A stretch of 64,000 bases of DNA from Sphingomonadales bacterium. GTDB lineage: Bacteria > Pseudomonadota > Alphaproteobacteria > Sphingomonadales > Govanellaceae. The notes under the pieces were generated by a model. That model worked only from the letters and a program-made list of their open reading frames with translations, did not search any database and was not told the DNA's origin. Location: assembly GCA_019455285.1 (NCBI GenBank), contig JACFMS010000001.1:1-64000 (forward strand), given 5' to 3'. A program made the position numbers and the translations under genes. Of this stretch, positions 44,669-52,991 are shown piece by piece. Numbering within the stretch: the first letter of the stretch is position 1; every line of letters starts with the position of its first letter.

Positions 44669-45037
44669 TCAGCGAATATTCCAGACGGCGTACTTGCGTA
44701 AGTATCCTGGCTGGCGCCAAATTCCCTTAAATCCCTTCACCAGCAGGAAACTATCCCCCGCCTTGAAGCGGGAGACATTGCCCGCATGGTCCACCAGCTC
44801 CACTTCGCCCTCGATGAGCGTTATGAATTCATCGACCGGATAACTTTCCAAGGATAATTCAAGCGCCGTGCGGTTTTCCCAAACCTGGACGATGAATTTA
44901 TTGTCCGGCGAGGCAAACAGCACTTTATGAAATTCCTGAATCTCCCCCGAACGGACCCAGGCCGGGTCCAGCGCATTGGATGGCGACATATCAGCTTTGG
45001 TCAGTGCTTTTGCATTTATGCTAACAATCATCATCAT
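44669..45037 (-). CDS. Small cupin protein
   Basis: A 122-residue single-domain cupin (MMMIVSINAKALTKADM...). The core is YPVDEFITLIEGEVELVDHAGNVSRFKAGDSFLLVKGFKGIWRQPGYLRKYAVWNI, which resembles the DUF861/EutQ-like group. The usual first His ligands are partly replaced (VDEFITLIEGE), so metal binding is uncertain. First gene of the operon leading to the amine oxidase. GGGAG precedes the three-methionine start. It could be an enzyme acting on a small product or a ligand-binding protein. Confidence 0.82.
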   Translation of the reverse strand: MMMIVSINAKALTKADMSPSNALDPAWVRSGEIQEFHKVLFASPDNKFIVQVWENRTALELSLESYPVDEFITLIEGEVELVDHAGNVSRFKAGDSFLLVKGFKGIWRQPGYLRKYAVWNIR

Positions 45038-45595
45038 GGCTCCCGGTAGATATTAATTGAACCTAATTCCACGCGATCGCTATGCGACCGCCGCTTTCAG
45101 GAAGTTCGACGCGGGCCTTATCCGTCACCCGTTCAGACGCTATCCTTCTCGTGCACGCCGAGCCACTAACGCAACCGTCCTGCGTCCGTCAGAATTACCG
45201 GCGATATGAAAACTGCATTCGGTCTTGATTTTCTGGCTTTTTGACCATGTGCGAATCATACTACCGTCACCTGACGGCTTCGTCAATCTTTTTTTCCGTC
45301 ATCTGACGGCATGATATAAGGAAGAGCTTGACGCAGGCATGTTTTTTCACTGATTCGTTGCTGGCAAAGGATTGACTTTAAAGTATTTTCCAGGATGATC
45401 CTTGACCAGTCCGGGGCGGCAACGGCGGTGGTCGCGCCAGGATCGGCCGGCGGCGGTGGGCGGACAGGCCAATGACTGTCGCGGCGGCGTGACGGATTTA
45501 TAATGTGGGCAGAGTTGAGCCTGCGTGTCACGGATCAGATACGAGGCATGAGGTGTTCGCCGGCGGAAGAAATGCAGGTGGTCTAAGGTTATGAA
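45038..45595. other. Non-coding gap between the cupin operon and the IS element
   Basis: About 560 bases. No open frame in either direction looks like a protein. The left part (45040-45330) is the promoter region of the cupin operon and holds two palindromes (annotated separately) plus the sequence CCGTCAGAATTACCGG near 45187. The right part (45340-45595) is GC-rich, with no recognised feature up to the IS end. Confidence 0.6.
45264..45309. promoter_or_regulatory. Two perfect palindromes CCGTCA-N2-TGACGG, probable operator pair
   Basis: CCGTCACCTGACGG at 45264-45277 and CCGTCATCTGACGG at 45296-45309. Arms are perfect, the spacers are CC and TC, and the centres are 32 bases apart (about three helical turns), so bound dimers would face the same side. 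A lone half CGTCAA lies between them. They lie about 230 bases upstream of the cupin start, with nothing but the IS on the other side. This is a typical layout for a dimeric repressor of the TetR or GntR class. Which regulator binds is unknown; the two TetR genes at 49423 and 54497 are candidates. Confidence 0.6.
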
Positions 45596-45610
45596 CCCAC
45601 ATTTCCCAAG
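45596..45610 (+). repeat. Left inverted repeat of the IS1380 element
   Basis: CCCACATTTCCCAAG; pairs with 47252-47267. The same AACCC string begins both ends if two outer bases are included. Confidence 0.7.
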
Positions 45611-45689
45611 TAAGGCGCTGATTTCGCTGTCCTGACCATTATATTTCCTATATAAAACATGGTGTTGAAGGCTGCGAGGGGCGCGTTTC

Positions 45690-47045
45690 ATGGATCACCC
45701 AGAGGGTGCGGGCTTGCAACGGGCAGATCGGGTGGATTTCGACCCTCGCGTGCGGCTGGAATTTCGCGGCACGCAGCTCAGTTCCGACGGCGGCCTTCTG
45801 GTGATGCGCGAGCTTGATGACGCGCTCGGGTTGTCCGATTTGGCGTCAGCGGCGCTGCGCGATACTCGCTCTGGCAAGAACACGGTCCATCGGCTCGACG
45901 GCCTGTTCCGGCAATCAGTCTTTGGGCGGCTGGCCGGATACGAGGATGTCAACGACGCCAACCGTCTCGCCTGCGATCCGGTCATGCGCCAAGTTGTCGG
46001 CGGCAGAGCGGTCGATGCACAAGCGGCCTCGGCATCGCAGATGGGACGGTTCGAGACCGAGACGCTGGCTCTGGCCGGGAACCGTGCCGCGCTGGCCGAC
46101 CTGAACGGGCAATGGATCGACCGGTTCCATGACCGTAACGGGCTGAAGTACATCGTTCTGGACATGGACAGCTCGGTCAGCCCGACCCATGGCGACCAGG
46201 AAGGGTCCGCCTGGAATGGCCATTTCGACTGTAGCTGCTATCACCCCAACTTTCTGTTCAACCAGTTCGGGATGCTGGAACGCTGCGCCCTGCGCCATGG
46301 CAACGTCCACAGCGCCGATGGCTGGCGTGATGTTCTCGACCCCGTCATTGCGCGCTACGCGGAGCGCGACCTTGGTGGCAGGTTCTTCCGGGCCGATGCT
46401 GCCTACGCGATCCCGGCGATCTATGAGCGATTGGAAGAAGCGCGGTTCTTCTACGCCATCCGGCTGCCCGCAAACGCGGTCCTCAAGGACAAGATCGCGC
46501 ATCGGCTAACGCGCCCTGTCGGGCGGCCGTCACTGACCAAGGTCAAGCGGTTCTTCGAGGAATTCGAGTATCAGGCGGCGTCCTGGGACAAGGAACGCCG
46601 GGTGATCGCCAAGATCGAATGGCATCCGGGCGAACTGTTCCCGCGTGTCGGCTTCATCGTCACCAACCTGCCGATGGAGCCGGACTGGGTGGTGCGGTTC
46701 TACAACCAGCGCGGCACCGCCGAGCAGCACATCAAAGAGGGCAAATACGCCTTTCGCTGGACGCGGCTGTCGTGCCGGAAGTTCCGCGACAATGAGGTGC
46801 GGCTGCAACTGCACGCCCTGGCGTACAACCTGGCCACCTTCTTGCGCTGCATCGAGCTGCCCGAGGCCATGGCCGACTGGTCGTTGACCAGCCTGCAACT
46901 GAAGCTGATCAAGATCGGGGCACGTGTGGTCCGTCACGCCCGCACCATCACCTTCCAGCTGGCCGAGGTCGCTGTCACCGGCACGATGGTACGCGCCATC
47001 CTCGCCGCTATCCGCCGATTGCGAGCGCCACCGCTATGCGCATGA
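45690..47045 (+). CDS. IS1380-family transposase
   Basis: A 451-residue DDE transposase of full length. The N-terminal RLEFRGTQLSSDGGLLVMRELDDALGLSDLA is the signature start of this family. The catalytic domain contains YIVLDMDSSVSPTHGDQEGSAWNGHF (first Asp), GGRFFRADAAYAIPAIYERLE (second Asp) and YNQRGTAEQHIKEGKYAFRWTRLSC (Glu region), then LQLHALAYNLATFLR. No frameshift, so the element may be active. The TATATTTCCTATATAAAACATGGTG stretch just upstream (split around 45650) resembles the promoter of related elements. Confidence 0.95.
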   Translation: MDHPEGAGLQRADRVDFDPRVRLEFRGTQLSSDGGLLVMRELDDALGLSDLASAALRDTRSGKNTVHRLDGLFRQSVFGRLAGYEDVNDANRLACDPVMRQVVGGRAVDAQAASASQMGRFETETLALAGNRAALADLNGQWIDRFHDRNGLKYIVLDMDSSVSPTHGDQEGSAWNGHFDCSCYHPNFLFNQFGMLERCALRHGNVHSADGWRDVLDPVIARYAERDLGGRFFRADAAYAIPAIYERLEEARFFYAIRLPANAVLKDKIAHRLTRPVGRPSLTKVKRFFEEFEYQAASWDKERRVIAKIEWHPGELFPRVGFIVTNLPMEPDWVVRFYNQRGTAEQHIKEGKYAFRWTRLSCRKFRDNEVRLQLHALAYNLATFLRCIELPEAMADWSLTSLQLKLIKIGARVVRHARTITFQLAEVAVTGTMVRAILAAIRRLRAPPLCA

Positions 47046-47251
47046 TCGCGATCCACGCTCAAACTGAACGAAAGCGGCTGGACAGATCTGTCCGCTGCGC
47101 TGAAAAACGCCGCCCCTGGGCAAGGAAACAGCGGCTTCGCGGTCTGATCCGTCCAGATCCAGCAGTCTGCGCGACCGCAGGTGCCGCTTGCGGCAGAAAA
47201 TCCTTGTCTAGCGCTCGGATACAGGCGATCTTCACCTCAAACGCCACGCCA

Positions 47252-47267
47252 CTTGGGGAATGCAGGG
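47252..47267 (-). repeat. Right inverted repeat of the IS1380 element
   Basis: CTTGGGGAATGCAGGG on the + strand, complementary with small differences to the left end at 45596-45610. Confidence 0.7.
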
Positions 47268-47368
47268 TTAATTTCGTAGAAATTATCCGCGTAATGGATC
47301 TTTTTGGCATGGCCCGGATATTCTCCCGCTATAAGCCATCCAGCAGTAAGAAGCTATGAGGATAAGCC

Positions 47369-48925
47369 ATGATCAGCAGCGCCAGGACCATCAAGGATCT
47401 GCCGGAACATTTCAATGCCGCGGTTGATTTGATTGCAGGCAATCTTGCCGCCGGACGAGGCGATAAGGCGGCGGTTATCGATTGTGATGGAGCGACCACC
47501 TACGGCCAGCTGGCGGAGCGGGTGGATCGCATGGCCAATGCGCTCTTGGCCGCCGGCATCAGGCGTGAGCAGCGGATTTTGCTGTGCTTGTTGGATACCG
47601 TGGACTTCCCCACGGTTTTTCTGGGCGCCATCAAGGCAGGGATTGTTCCGGTGCCGCTCAACACGCTGTTGGTGGAGGATGACTATCGGTGGATCCTGCA
47701 CAATAGCGGCGCGGCCGCCGTCATCGTTACCGACGAGCTGTCGCCGCAATGGCAACGAATTGCCCGGGAAAATCCATCCGTTCAATTCTTCTCAAGCGGC
47801 CAAGATGGTCCCTGGCCAAAACTTAGGGACATGCTTAAGGCCGCTGATCCCCAGGCTGAGCCTGCCGCTACGCATCGCGACGAAGTGGCGTTCTGGCTTT
47901 ACACATCCGGCTCCACCGGTCGGCCGAAGGGCGTCATGCATACCCATGGCTCGCTGCGGCTGACGGTAAATCTCTATGGTCAAGGCATTGTGCGCTATCG
48001 GCCGTCCGATATCGTTCTCTCGGTCGCCAAGCAATTCTTTGCCTATGGTCTCGGCAATTCCTTGACCTTTCCTTATGCCGCGGGGGCGACGGTGGTTTTG
48101 CACCGGGACAGGGCCACGCCATCGGCGATCAGCGATCTCCTGCGCCGGCACCAAGTGACGATCTTGAACGGCGTGCCGACCTTCTTTGCCGGCTGGCTGG
48201 CCAGCGACGATATCCCGACGCGCCAGGAGGCGCCGGCGCTCAGGCTTGCCACGTCGGCCGGAGAATGCTTGCCGGCCCATATCGGCCAGGCGTTTCATGA
48301 TCGTTTCCAGATTGATGTTATCGATGGTCTCGGCTCGACGGAAATGCTGCATATCTTCCTGTCGCAGGTTCCCGGCGCGGTGCGCTACGGCTGTACCGGC
48401 CGACCGGTTCCAGGGTATGAAGTGCGTATCGTTGATGATGCCGGCAACGCGTTGCCGCCCGGGGAAATCGGCGAGTTGCAGGTCAAGGGACCGACCATGG
48501 CGGCGGGGTATTGGAAGAACCGCCCGCAGTCCGTGACGACGTTTCTTGGCGAGTGGATGCGCACCGGGGATAAATATTCATGCGACGTTGATGGCTGGTA
48601 CGCTTATGCCGGCCGTTCCGATGATATGCTGAAAGTGGGCGGCATTTATGTGTCCCCCATGGAGGTGGAGGCGGCCCTGGCGTGCCACGATGCCGTGTTG
48701 GAAGTCGCCGTGGTCGGCGCGGCGGACGCGGACGATCTGATCAAGCCGCGCGCCCACGTGGTGCTGAAGGCCGGGTATATGGCTTCCCTTGAGATGGAAG
48801 TTTCCTTGAAAAACCACGTCAAGACCCGGCTTGCACCCTATAAATATCCGCGCTGGATAAAATTCATGGAGGAGTTGCCCAAAACCGCCACCGGCAAGAT
48901 CCAACGCTTTCATCTGCGGGATTAG
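47369..48925 (+). CDS. Benzoate-CoA-ligase-family AMP-binding enzyme
   Basis: A 518-residue CoA ligase. The N-terminus IKDLPEHFNAAVDLIAGNLAAGRGDKAAVIDCDGATTYGQLAERVDRMANALLAAGI follows the benzoate/4-hydroxybenzoate-CoA ligase branch. Motifs: LYTSGSTGRPKGVMHTH, SVAKQFFAYGLGNSLTFP, GLGSTEMLHIFLS, RTGDKYSCDVDGWYAYAGRSDDMLKVGGIYVSPMEVE and the catalytic lysine LPKTATGKIQRFHLRD. It activates an aromatic or similar acid as CoA ester. Only about 100 bases separate its ATG from the IS end, so its promoter may be disrupted or supplied by the IS. A GTCCGG/CCGGAC inverted repeat follows its stop. Confidence 0.92.
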   Translation: MISSARTIKDLPEHFNAAVDLIAGNLAAGRGDKAAVIDCDGATTYGQLAERVDRMANALLAAGIRREQRILLCLLDTVDFPTVFLGAIKAGIVPVPLNTLLVEDDYRWILHNSGAAAVIVTDELSPQWQRIARENPSVQFFSSGQDGPWPKLRDMLKAADPQAEPAATHRDEVAFWLYTSGSTGRPKGVMHTHGSLRLTVNLYGQGIVRYRPSDIVLSVAKQFFAYGLGNSLTFPYAAGATVVLHRDRATPSAISDLLRRHQVTILNGVPTFFAGWLASDDIPTRQEAPALRLATSAGECLPAHIGQAFHDRFQIDVIDGLGSTEMLHIFLSQVPGAVRYGCTGRPVPGYEVRIVDDAGNALPPGEIGELQVKGPTMAAGYWKNRPQSVTTFLGEWMRTGDKYSCDVDGWYAYAGRSDDMLKVGGIYVSPMEVEAALACHDAVLEVAVVGAADADDLIKPRAHVVLKAGYMASLEMEVSLKNHVKTRLAPYKYPRWIKFMEELPKTATGKIQRFHLRD

Positions 48926-49077
48926 GACACAGTCCGGGCGCAACATACGACCGGACGCCATCAACCAGAGAGAGAAAAATCATTGGATTTGGAGTCCGGA
49001 TTCTAGGGAATAACTAACAGGCCCGCCTTAGATAAATTACCATCTTTAGGGCTTAATTCGTTCCGGGACCAATGTCC

Positions 49078-49430
49078 TCATTTAACTTTCGTTCCATAAT
49101 GGAGCATAAAATTGGTTTTGACTTCCCTTGCCGCTTCATGGAACTTTCGCCGTAGCCAGGCGACTGTTGGACTCTTTTCATCTCGGACGTGATAGCCAGC
49201 CACAATCTTTACGGGCGCAAACTCAAACGGCATATCAAAGGTTTTCATGTTGTGAAGCTTGATAAGCTCACCAAAAATGATCTGCGGCACAGTAATAGCG
49301 TAACCACCTGCCGCCGCCACGGCGGGCAATGACGTAGCGCGTGAAACTTGCACCGCCACATCGCGATGAATGCCCATGTTGCGCAATTGTAATTCTGGCG
49401 CCTGATAGGCGGTGAATTCCGGATGAAAAA
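49078..49430 (-). pseudogene. LysR-family regulator, C-terminal remnant
   Basis: Reading leftward from about 49430, HPEFTAYQAPELQLRNMGIHRDVAVQVSRATSLPAVAAAGGYAITVPQ, then FDMPFEFAPVKIVAGYHVRDEKSPTVAWLRRKFHEAAREV matches the last third of a LysR effector domain (the usual 'LP-F--P---I-L-WH-R---DP---WLR' end). The DNA-binding part and most of the effector domain are missing. The frame continues upstream to 49596, but that part is antisense to the TetR gene at 49423 and does not look like LysR. It is a dead gene cut by whatever brought the TetR gene here. Confidence 0.72.
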
Positions 49431-50070
49431 TAGCAGCAAGAAAATTTCGAGCAATATCGAGAAGCCAAGCGGCCCTGTCAAATCGGAACAGGGGACTCGT
49501 CAGATCGAAATCCTGAATGCGGCCCGGCAGATTCTGATCGAGGAAGGATATCCTTCCTTTACCATGCGGCGTATCGCAAAGCGGGCGAACATTCACTTAA
49601 AAACATTGCAGCATTATTTCAATACCAAGCGCATCCTGCTTATGGAAACGGTGAACTACACGCTGGATAATTACTATTTCAAAATCTATGAAGACATCGA
49701 TAGCGGGGTTGCCAAGCGAAGTCCCAAAGACGCGCTCTCCTGGGTGCTGGAATTCCTGATCGCCGACTGCAAGGCGGAAGACACCTGCAAATTTTTCTTT
49801 GAGCTTTGGGCGCTTTCCTCACGGGACGAGGACGCGTGCGAGGCGCTCGATGCGCTTTACACCCGCCACCGTCAACAGATTGAAAAATTGCTGGCGCGGG
49901 CCAATCCGACGCTTTCCGCGAAAAAAATCAAGTTGCGCGCGGCGGTTATTGCGGAGCAGATCGAAGGGCTGGTGCCTTTCATCGGCTATGGCAAACCGCG
50001 GCACCCCGAGTTTGCCGGCTTGGAAGCCGAAGTGCACAAGAGATTGATGGAATACGCGCTGCAGCCATAA
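49423..50070 (+). CDS. TetR-family regulator
   Basis: A 215-residue regulator. N-terminal polar tail (MKNSSKKISSNIEKPSG), then the HTH RQIEILNAARQILIEEGYPSFTMRRIAKRANIHLKTLQHYFNTKRILLMETV. The recognition helix HLKTLQHYF differs from the other two TetR proteins in the window. The C-terminal domain with CKFFFELWALSSRDEDACEALDALY is like BetI/TetR_C_6-type regulators. Its 5' end overlaps the LysR remnant on the other strand. Possible target: the palindrome pair at 45264, though the IS now lies between. Confidence 0.9.
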   Translation: MKNSSKKISSNIEKPSGPVKSEQGTRQIEILNAARQILIEEGYPSFTMRRIAKRANIHLKTLQHYFNTKRILLMETVNYTLDNYYFKIYEDIDSGVAKRSPKDALSWVLEFLIADCKAEDTCKFFFELWALSSRDEDACEALDALYTRHRQQIEKLLARANPTLSAKKIKLRAAVIAEQIEGLVPFIGYGKPRHPEFAGLEAEVHKRLMEYALQP

Positions 50071-50116
50071 GGCCGGCCATGGCCTGTGCCGGCCGGCAGA
50101 ATCAAGGAGCCCACCA

Positions 50117-50629
50117 ATGATCATGGACACGAAAGCCGCAGTTTTAAGCGCCATGCTGACGCACCGACTGCGCGTTGCAAGTTTGCTGCTGGTCGCAGCC
50201 CTCTGGGCGCTCAACGCCACCGCTTCCCATGCCGGCGCCGGCCGAGAGGCTGAAGCGCAAACAGAAATCAGGCAGTTGCTGGACGCGGTGGAGGCAGCCT
50301 GGAAGGATGGCAGCCTCGACGGCTTCATGACGCTCTATCACAACAGCCCGGATACCACCTATGTGACGCCGGGCGGCTTGGTGCGGGGATACGACGCCAT
50401 CCGAACGATGCTCCACGATGATTTCGGCTTGGGCAAGGGCGAGGCGAAAGGCTGGATGAAATTTAACATCCTGGACTTTCGCCTGCTGCGGCGCGATCTG
50501 GCCTATGTCGCCACCAGCTATACCCTTGTCCTGCCCAGCGGCAGCGGCGGCGAGATGCGCGGCCATGCTTCGCTCATCCTGAAAAAAACCAAGGACGGCT
50601 GGAAGACGATTGCGGATCACGCAGGCTAA
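50117..50629 (+). CDS. Secreted SnoaL/DUF4440-like protein
   Basis: A 170-residue protein with a Sec-type signal (HRLRVASLLLVAALWALNATASHA) and an NTF2-like fold: EIRQLLDAVEAAWKDGSLDGFMTLYHNSPDTTYVTPGGLVRGYDAIRTML, then HASLILKKTKDGWKTIADHAG. AAGGAG precedes the ATG. Related proteins are often found with catabolic genes and TonB receptors; the function is not known. It is convergent with the TonB gene at 50652. Confidence 0.82.
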   Translation: MIMDTKAAVLSAMLTHRLRVASLLLVAALWALNATASHAGAGREAEAQTEIRQLLDAVEAAWKDGSLDGFMTLYHNSPDTTYVTPGGLVRGYDAIRTMLHDDFGLGKGEAKGWMKFNILDFRLLRRDLAYVATSYTLVLPSGSGGEMRGHASLILKKTKDGWKTIADHAG

Positions 50630-50651
50630 CGCCGCCCGAGTCAGGTTGGGT

Positions 50652-52943
50652 CTAATTCAATGACCAGCCGATCTCTAAACCATACATGCGCGGCCTGGCC
50701 GGGTAGCCGATGTTCTGGCCCGGATTATCCCCGATGGGCGGATAGGCGAGCAATGCCTGGCGGTAGGCTTTGTCAAAGACATTGTTGACATACCCGGTCA
50801 ATCGCCATGCGCCGCTGGCGTAGGACGCGCGCAGGTTTACCAGATGATAGCCATCCTCCCGAGCCTGGGGCTGCGGCGCGGGGATCATGGCTTCCCCTGG
50901 TTCATGGAAATATGAACTGCTGTAGGACCAATCGGCGCGAACGCTGATCTCATCGCTATCGCGCACCGGGATGGTGTAATCCACGGCTGCATTGAGCGTG
51001 TGCTTGGGCGAGCGCACCATGCGCGTATCCGAATAATCAATGAACTCATCGAATACATAATCGTCATATTGCGCATCCAAGTAGCCGTAGCCGAAGCTGA
51101 GCAACAGCTCCGGCAGCGGCCGCGCCAGAACCTCCAGCTCAAAGCCCTTGATGGTGCTGTTGGCGGCGTTGGTGATCACGCCAGATGCGCCGCCGGTTGA
51201 GGTGGCGACGATGCGCTGCACTTGCAGATCCTTGTAGTCATTGTAGAAGGCCGCGATGTTGACCGTCAGGCGGCGGTTGAGCCATTGCGTCTTCAAGCCG
51301 GCCTCGTAATACCGCACCTCTTCGGGATCAAATACCCGCTGCGCTAAAAGCGGATCGGTGACCGCCCATTGAAAGCCGCCGCCCTTATACCCGGTGCTGT
51401 AGGTTATAAAAGCCATGGCGTCGTCGCTGAAGTGGTAATCCAGCGTGAACTTCGGATCGACGGAACTCCAGGTGCGGCGCAGATCAAATTCAAAGGGAAA
51501 GAAGATCAGCAGCGTGCCGGGTATGTTGGTGAGACCGCTATAGATGCCGTGCTTCTTGTCATGGGAATAACGCAGACCGGCGGTGAAGTTGAGCGCCGGC
51601 GTCAGCGCCACCGAGACCTGGCCAAAGAAGGCGTAACTTTCGGTCTTTGAATCAAGCAGCAGCGTATTGAGAATGGTATCCGTGCCGCCCGCCAGCAGAT
51701 ATAGAAAGGCGGGAAGGCTATCGGGGCCCAGGATGAAGGTATCGGAGCGATCACTGGAATCATGCAGATAATAGCCGCCGATGATCCAGCTCATTCTGTC
51801 CTCAAAGGTATATGCGCCGCCATTCTCGGAGGCGATGCGCAGCTCCTGCGTGAACTGCTTGGAGGTTTCGGAGATATCCTGGTCGATGATGTCAAGAATG
51901 GTGGCGTCAATATCGCCGAATTCCTCTAGCTTGGAGTAGCGATAGCCGGTAACCGAGACAATCGAGACATTATCGTTCTGCCAGCGCGCCTTGCCGCTAA
52001 GCTGGGCCAGATTTCTTTCCAGCGTCGAGTCTTCGTTGTAGTAATCGGAGAAGCGGTCAGGCGTCGGCGCTACGATGGGCGCCACGGGGCTGCGCAGGAA
52101 GATGTCCGGCCCTTCCGCTTTGCCTTGCTGGCCCGGCGCGTCATCGTGGTTGTATTCACCGCTCAAGGTGAGCGAGAATTGCTCGGCGGCATCGAATTTC
52201 AATTTGCCGCGCACGACGATCTGATCCTCGCCCAAGGCGGCGCCGCCGGTGGCAAGATTCTTCAGGTAACCATCCCGTTTTGTGTAGCGTGCGGCCAGAC
52301 GCGCCGATACTTTTTCCGGCGCCACGGCGCCCGATACCGCCGCCTCGGCGAAGTAGGCGTCATAATTGCCGCCGCCGGCCTTCGCGAAGGCTTCGAGATG
52401 CTGCGTCGGCTCCGCGGTGATGATGTTGATGGCGCCGCCGATGGTATTGCGGCCATACAAGGTGCCCTGCGGACCTTTGAGAACTTCGACTCGCTCCACG
52501 TCCAGCATATGGTTGAAAATGTTGTGGGTGCGGCCCACATAAACCTCATCGATGAAAACACCGACGGACGGCTCCGATCCGATGTCGAATTGCCGGCTGC
52601 CGACGCCGCGAATGTAGATCTGCGGTTTGCTGGGGGCGAAGCTGCTCATGTAGACGTTGGGCGTCATGCGGCTGAGCGTATCAACGCTCACCACGCCGGC
52701 GGCATCCAGAAATGATTTATCGAAGGCCGATACCGTCACCGGCACCGATTGCAATCGTTCGGCTTTTTTCTGGGCGGTGACGATGATTTCTCCCAGCATG
52801 GCCTCGTCAGCGCCGGCAGTCGGCGCGTAGAGGGCGCAAAGCGCGGTCGTCGCCGCCGCCCATACGTAAAGTCGGCGCGACGCGCGATCCTGATTGCCGG
52901 TAGTCATGGCGACCATTCCCAGCGCGTATGACAGTTTTCTCAT
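50652..52943 (-). CDS. TonB-dependent outer-membrane receptor
   Basis: A 763-residue receptor. GGAGGAGGA precedes the ATG. The N-terminal leader is long, with the hydrophobic part LYVWAAATTALCALYAPTAGA, then LGEIIVTAQKKAERLQSVPVTVSAF, the plug motif DVERVEVLKGPQGTLYGRNTIGGAINII and a barrel ending GLEIGWSLN. It is the last gene of the leftward unit TetR (55186) - amidohydrolase (54452) - receptor, with gaps of about 40-50 bases, so its ligand is probably the substrate of the amidohydrolase. Confidence 0.93.
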   Translation of the reverse strand: MRKLSYALGMVAMTTGNQDRASRRLYVWAAATTALCALYAPTAGADEAMLGEIIVTAQKKAERLQSVPVTVSAFDKSFLDAAGVVSVDTLSRMTPNVYMSSFAPSKPQIYIRGVGSRQFDIGSEPSVGVFIDEVYVGRTHNIFNHMLDVERVEVLKGPQGTLYGRNTIGGAINIITAEPTQHLEAFAKAGGGNYDAYFAEAAVSGAVAPEKVSARLAARYTKRDGYLKNLATGGAALGEDQIVVRGKLKFDAAEQFSLTLSGEYNHDDAPGQQGKAEGPDIFLRSPVAPIVAPTPDRFSDYYNEDSTLERNLAQLSGKARWQNDNVSIVSVTGYRYSKLEEFGDIDATILDIIDQDISETSKQFTQELRIASENGGAYTFEDRMSWIIGGYYLHDSSDRSDTFILGPDSLPAFLYLLAGGTDTILNTLLLDSKTESYAFFGQVSVALTPALNFTAGLRYSHDKKHGIYSGLTNIPGTLLIFFPFEFDLRRTWSSVDPKFTLDYHFSDDAMAFITYSTGYKGGGFQWAVTDPLLAQRVFDPEEVRYYEAGLKTQWLNRRLTVNIAAFYNDYKDLQVQRIVATSTGGASGVITNAANSTIKGFELEVLARPLPELLLSFGYGYLDAQYDDYVFDEFIDYSDTRMVRSPKHTLNAAVDYTIPVRDSDEISVRADWSYSSSYFHEPGEAMIPAPQPQAREDGYHLVNLRASYASGAWRLTGYVNNVFDKAYRQALLAYPPIGDNPGQNIGYPARPRMYGLEIGWSLN

Positions 52944-52991
52944 CAGTTCCTCCTCCGGTTTTCTGCTGTCTCCCGGCGACGCCGGCGCGTG

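Larger units (their letters stand above)
45596..47267 (+). mobile_element. Complete IS1380-family insertion sequence
   Basis: About 1.67 kb, the usual IS1380 size, containing one full-length transposase gene. Imperfect terminal inverted repeats: left CCCACATTTCCCAAG (45596-45610), right (read inward) CCCTGCATTCCCCAAG (47267-47252), agreeing apart from one inserted base and two mismatches; both are preceded outside by AA. The four flanking bases are TGAA on the left and TTAA on the right, so no exact target duplication is seen. It sits between the cupin promoter and the benzoate-CoA-ligase-like gene. Confidence 0.85.

Noticed and set aside
45347-45691. 114-codon open frame before the IS element
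   Set aside because: No recognisable motif, poor start context, and it crosses the IS end, so it cannot be an original gene.
45596-47267. A clear target-site duplication of the IS1380 element
   Set aside because: Flanking bases TGAA and TTAA differ, and shifting the end by one or two bases gives no better match.
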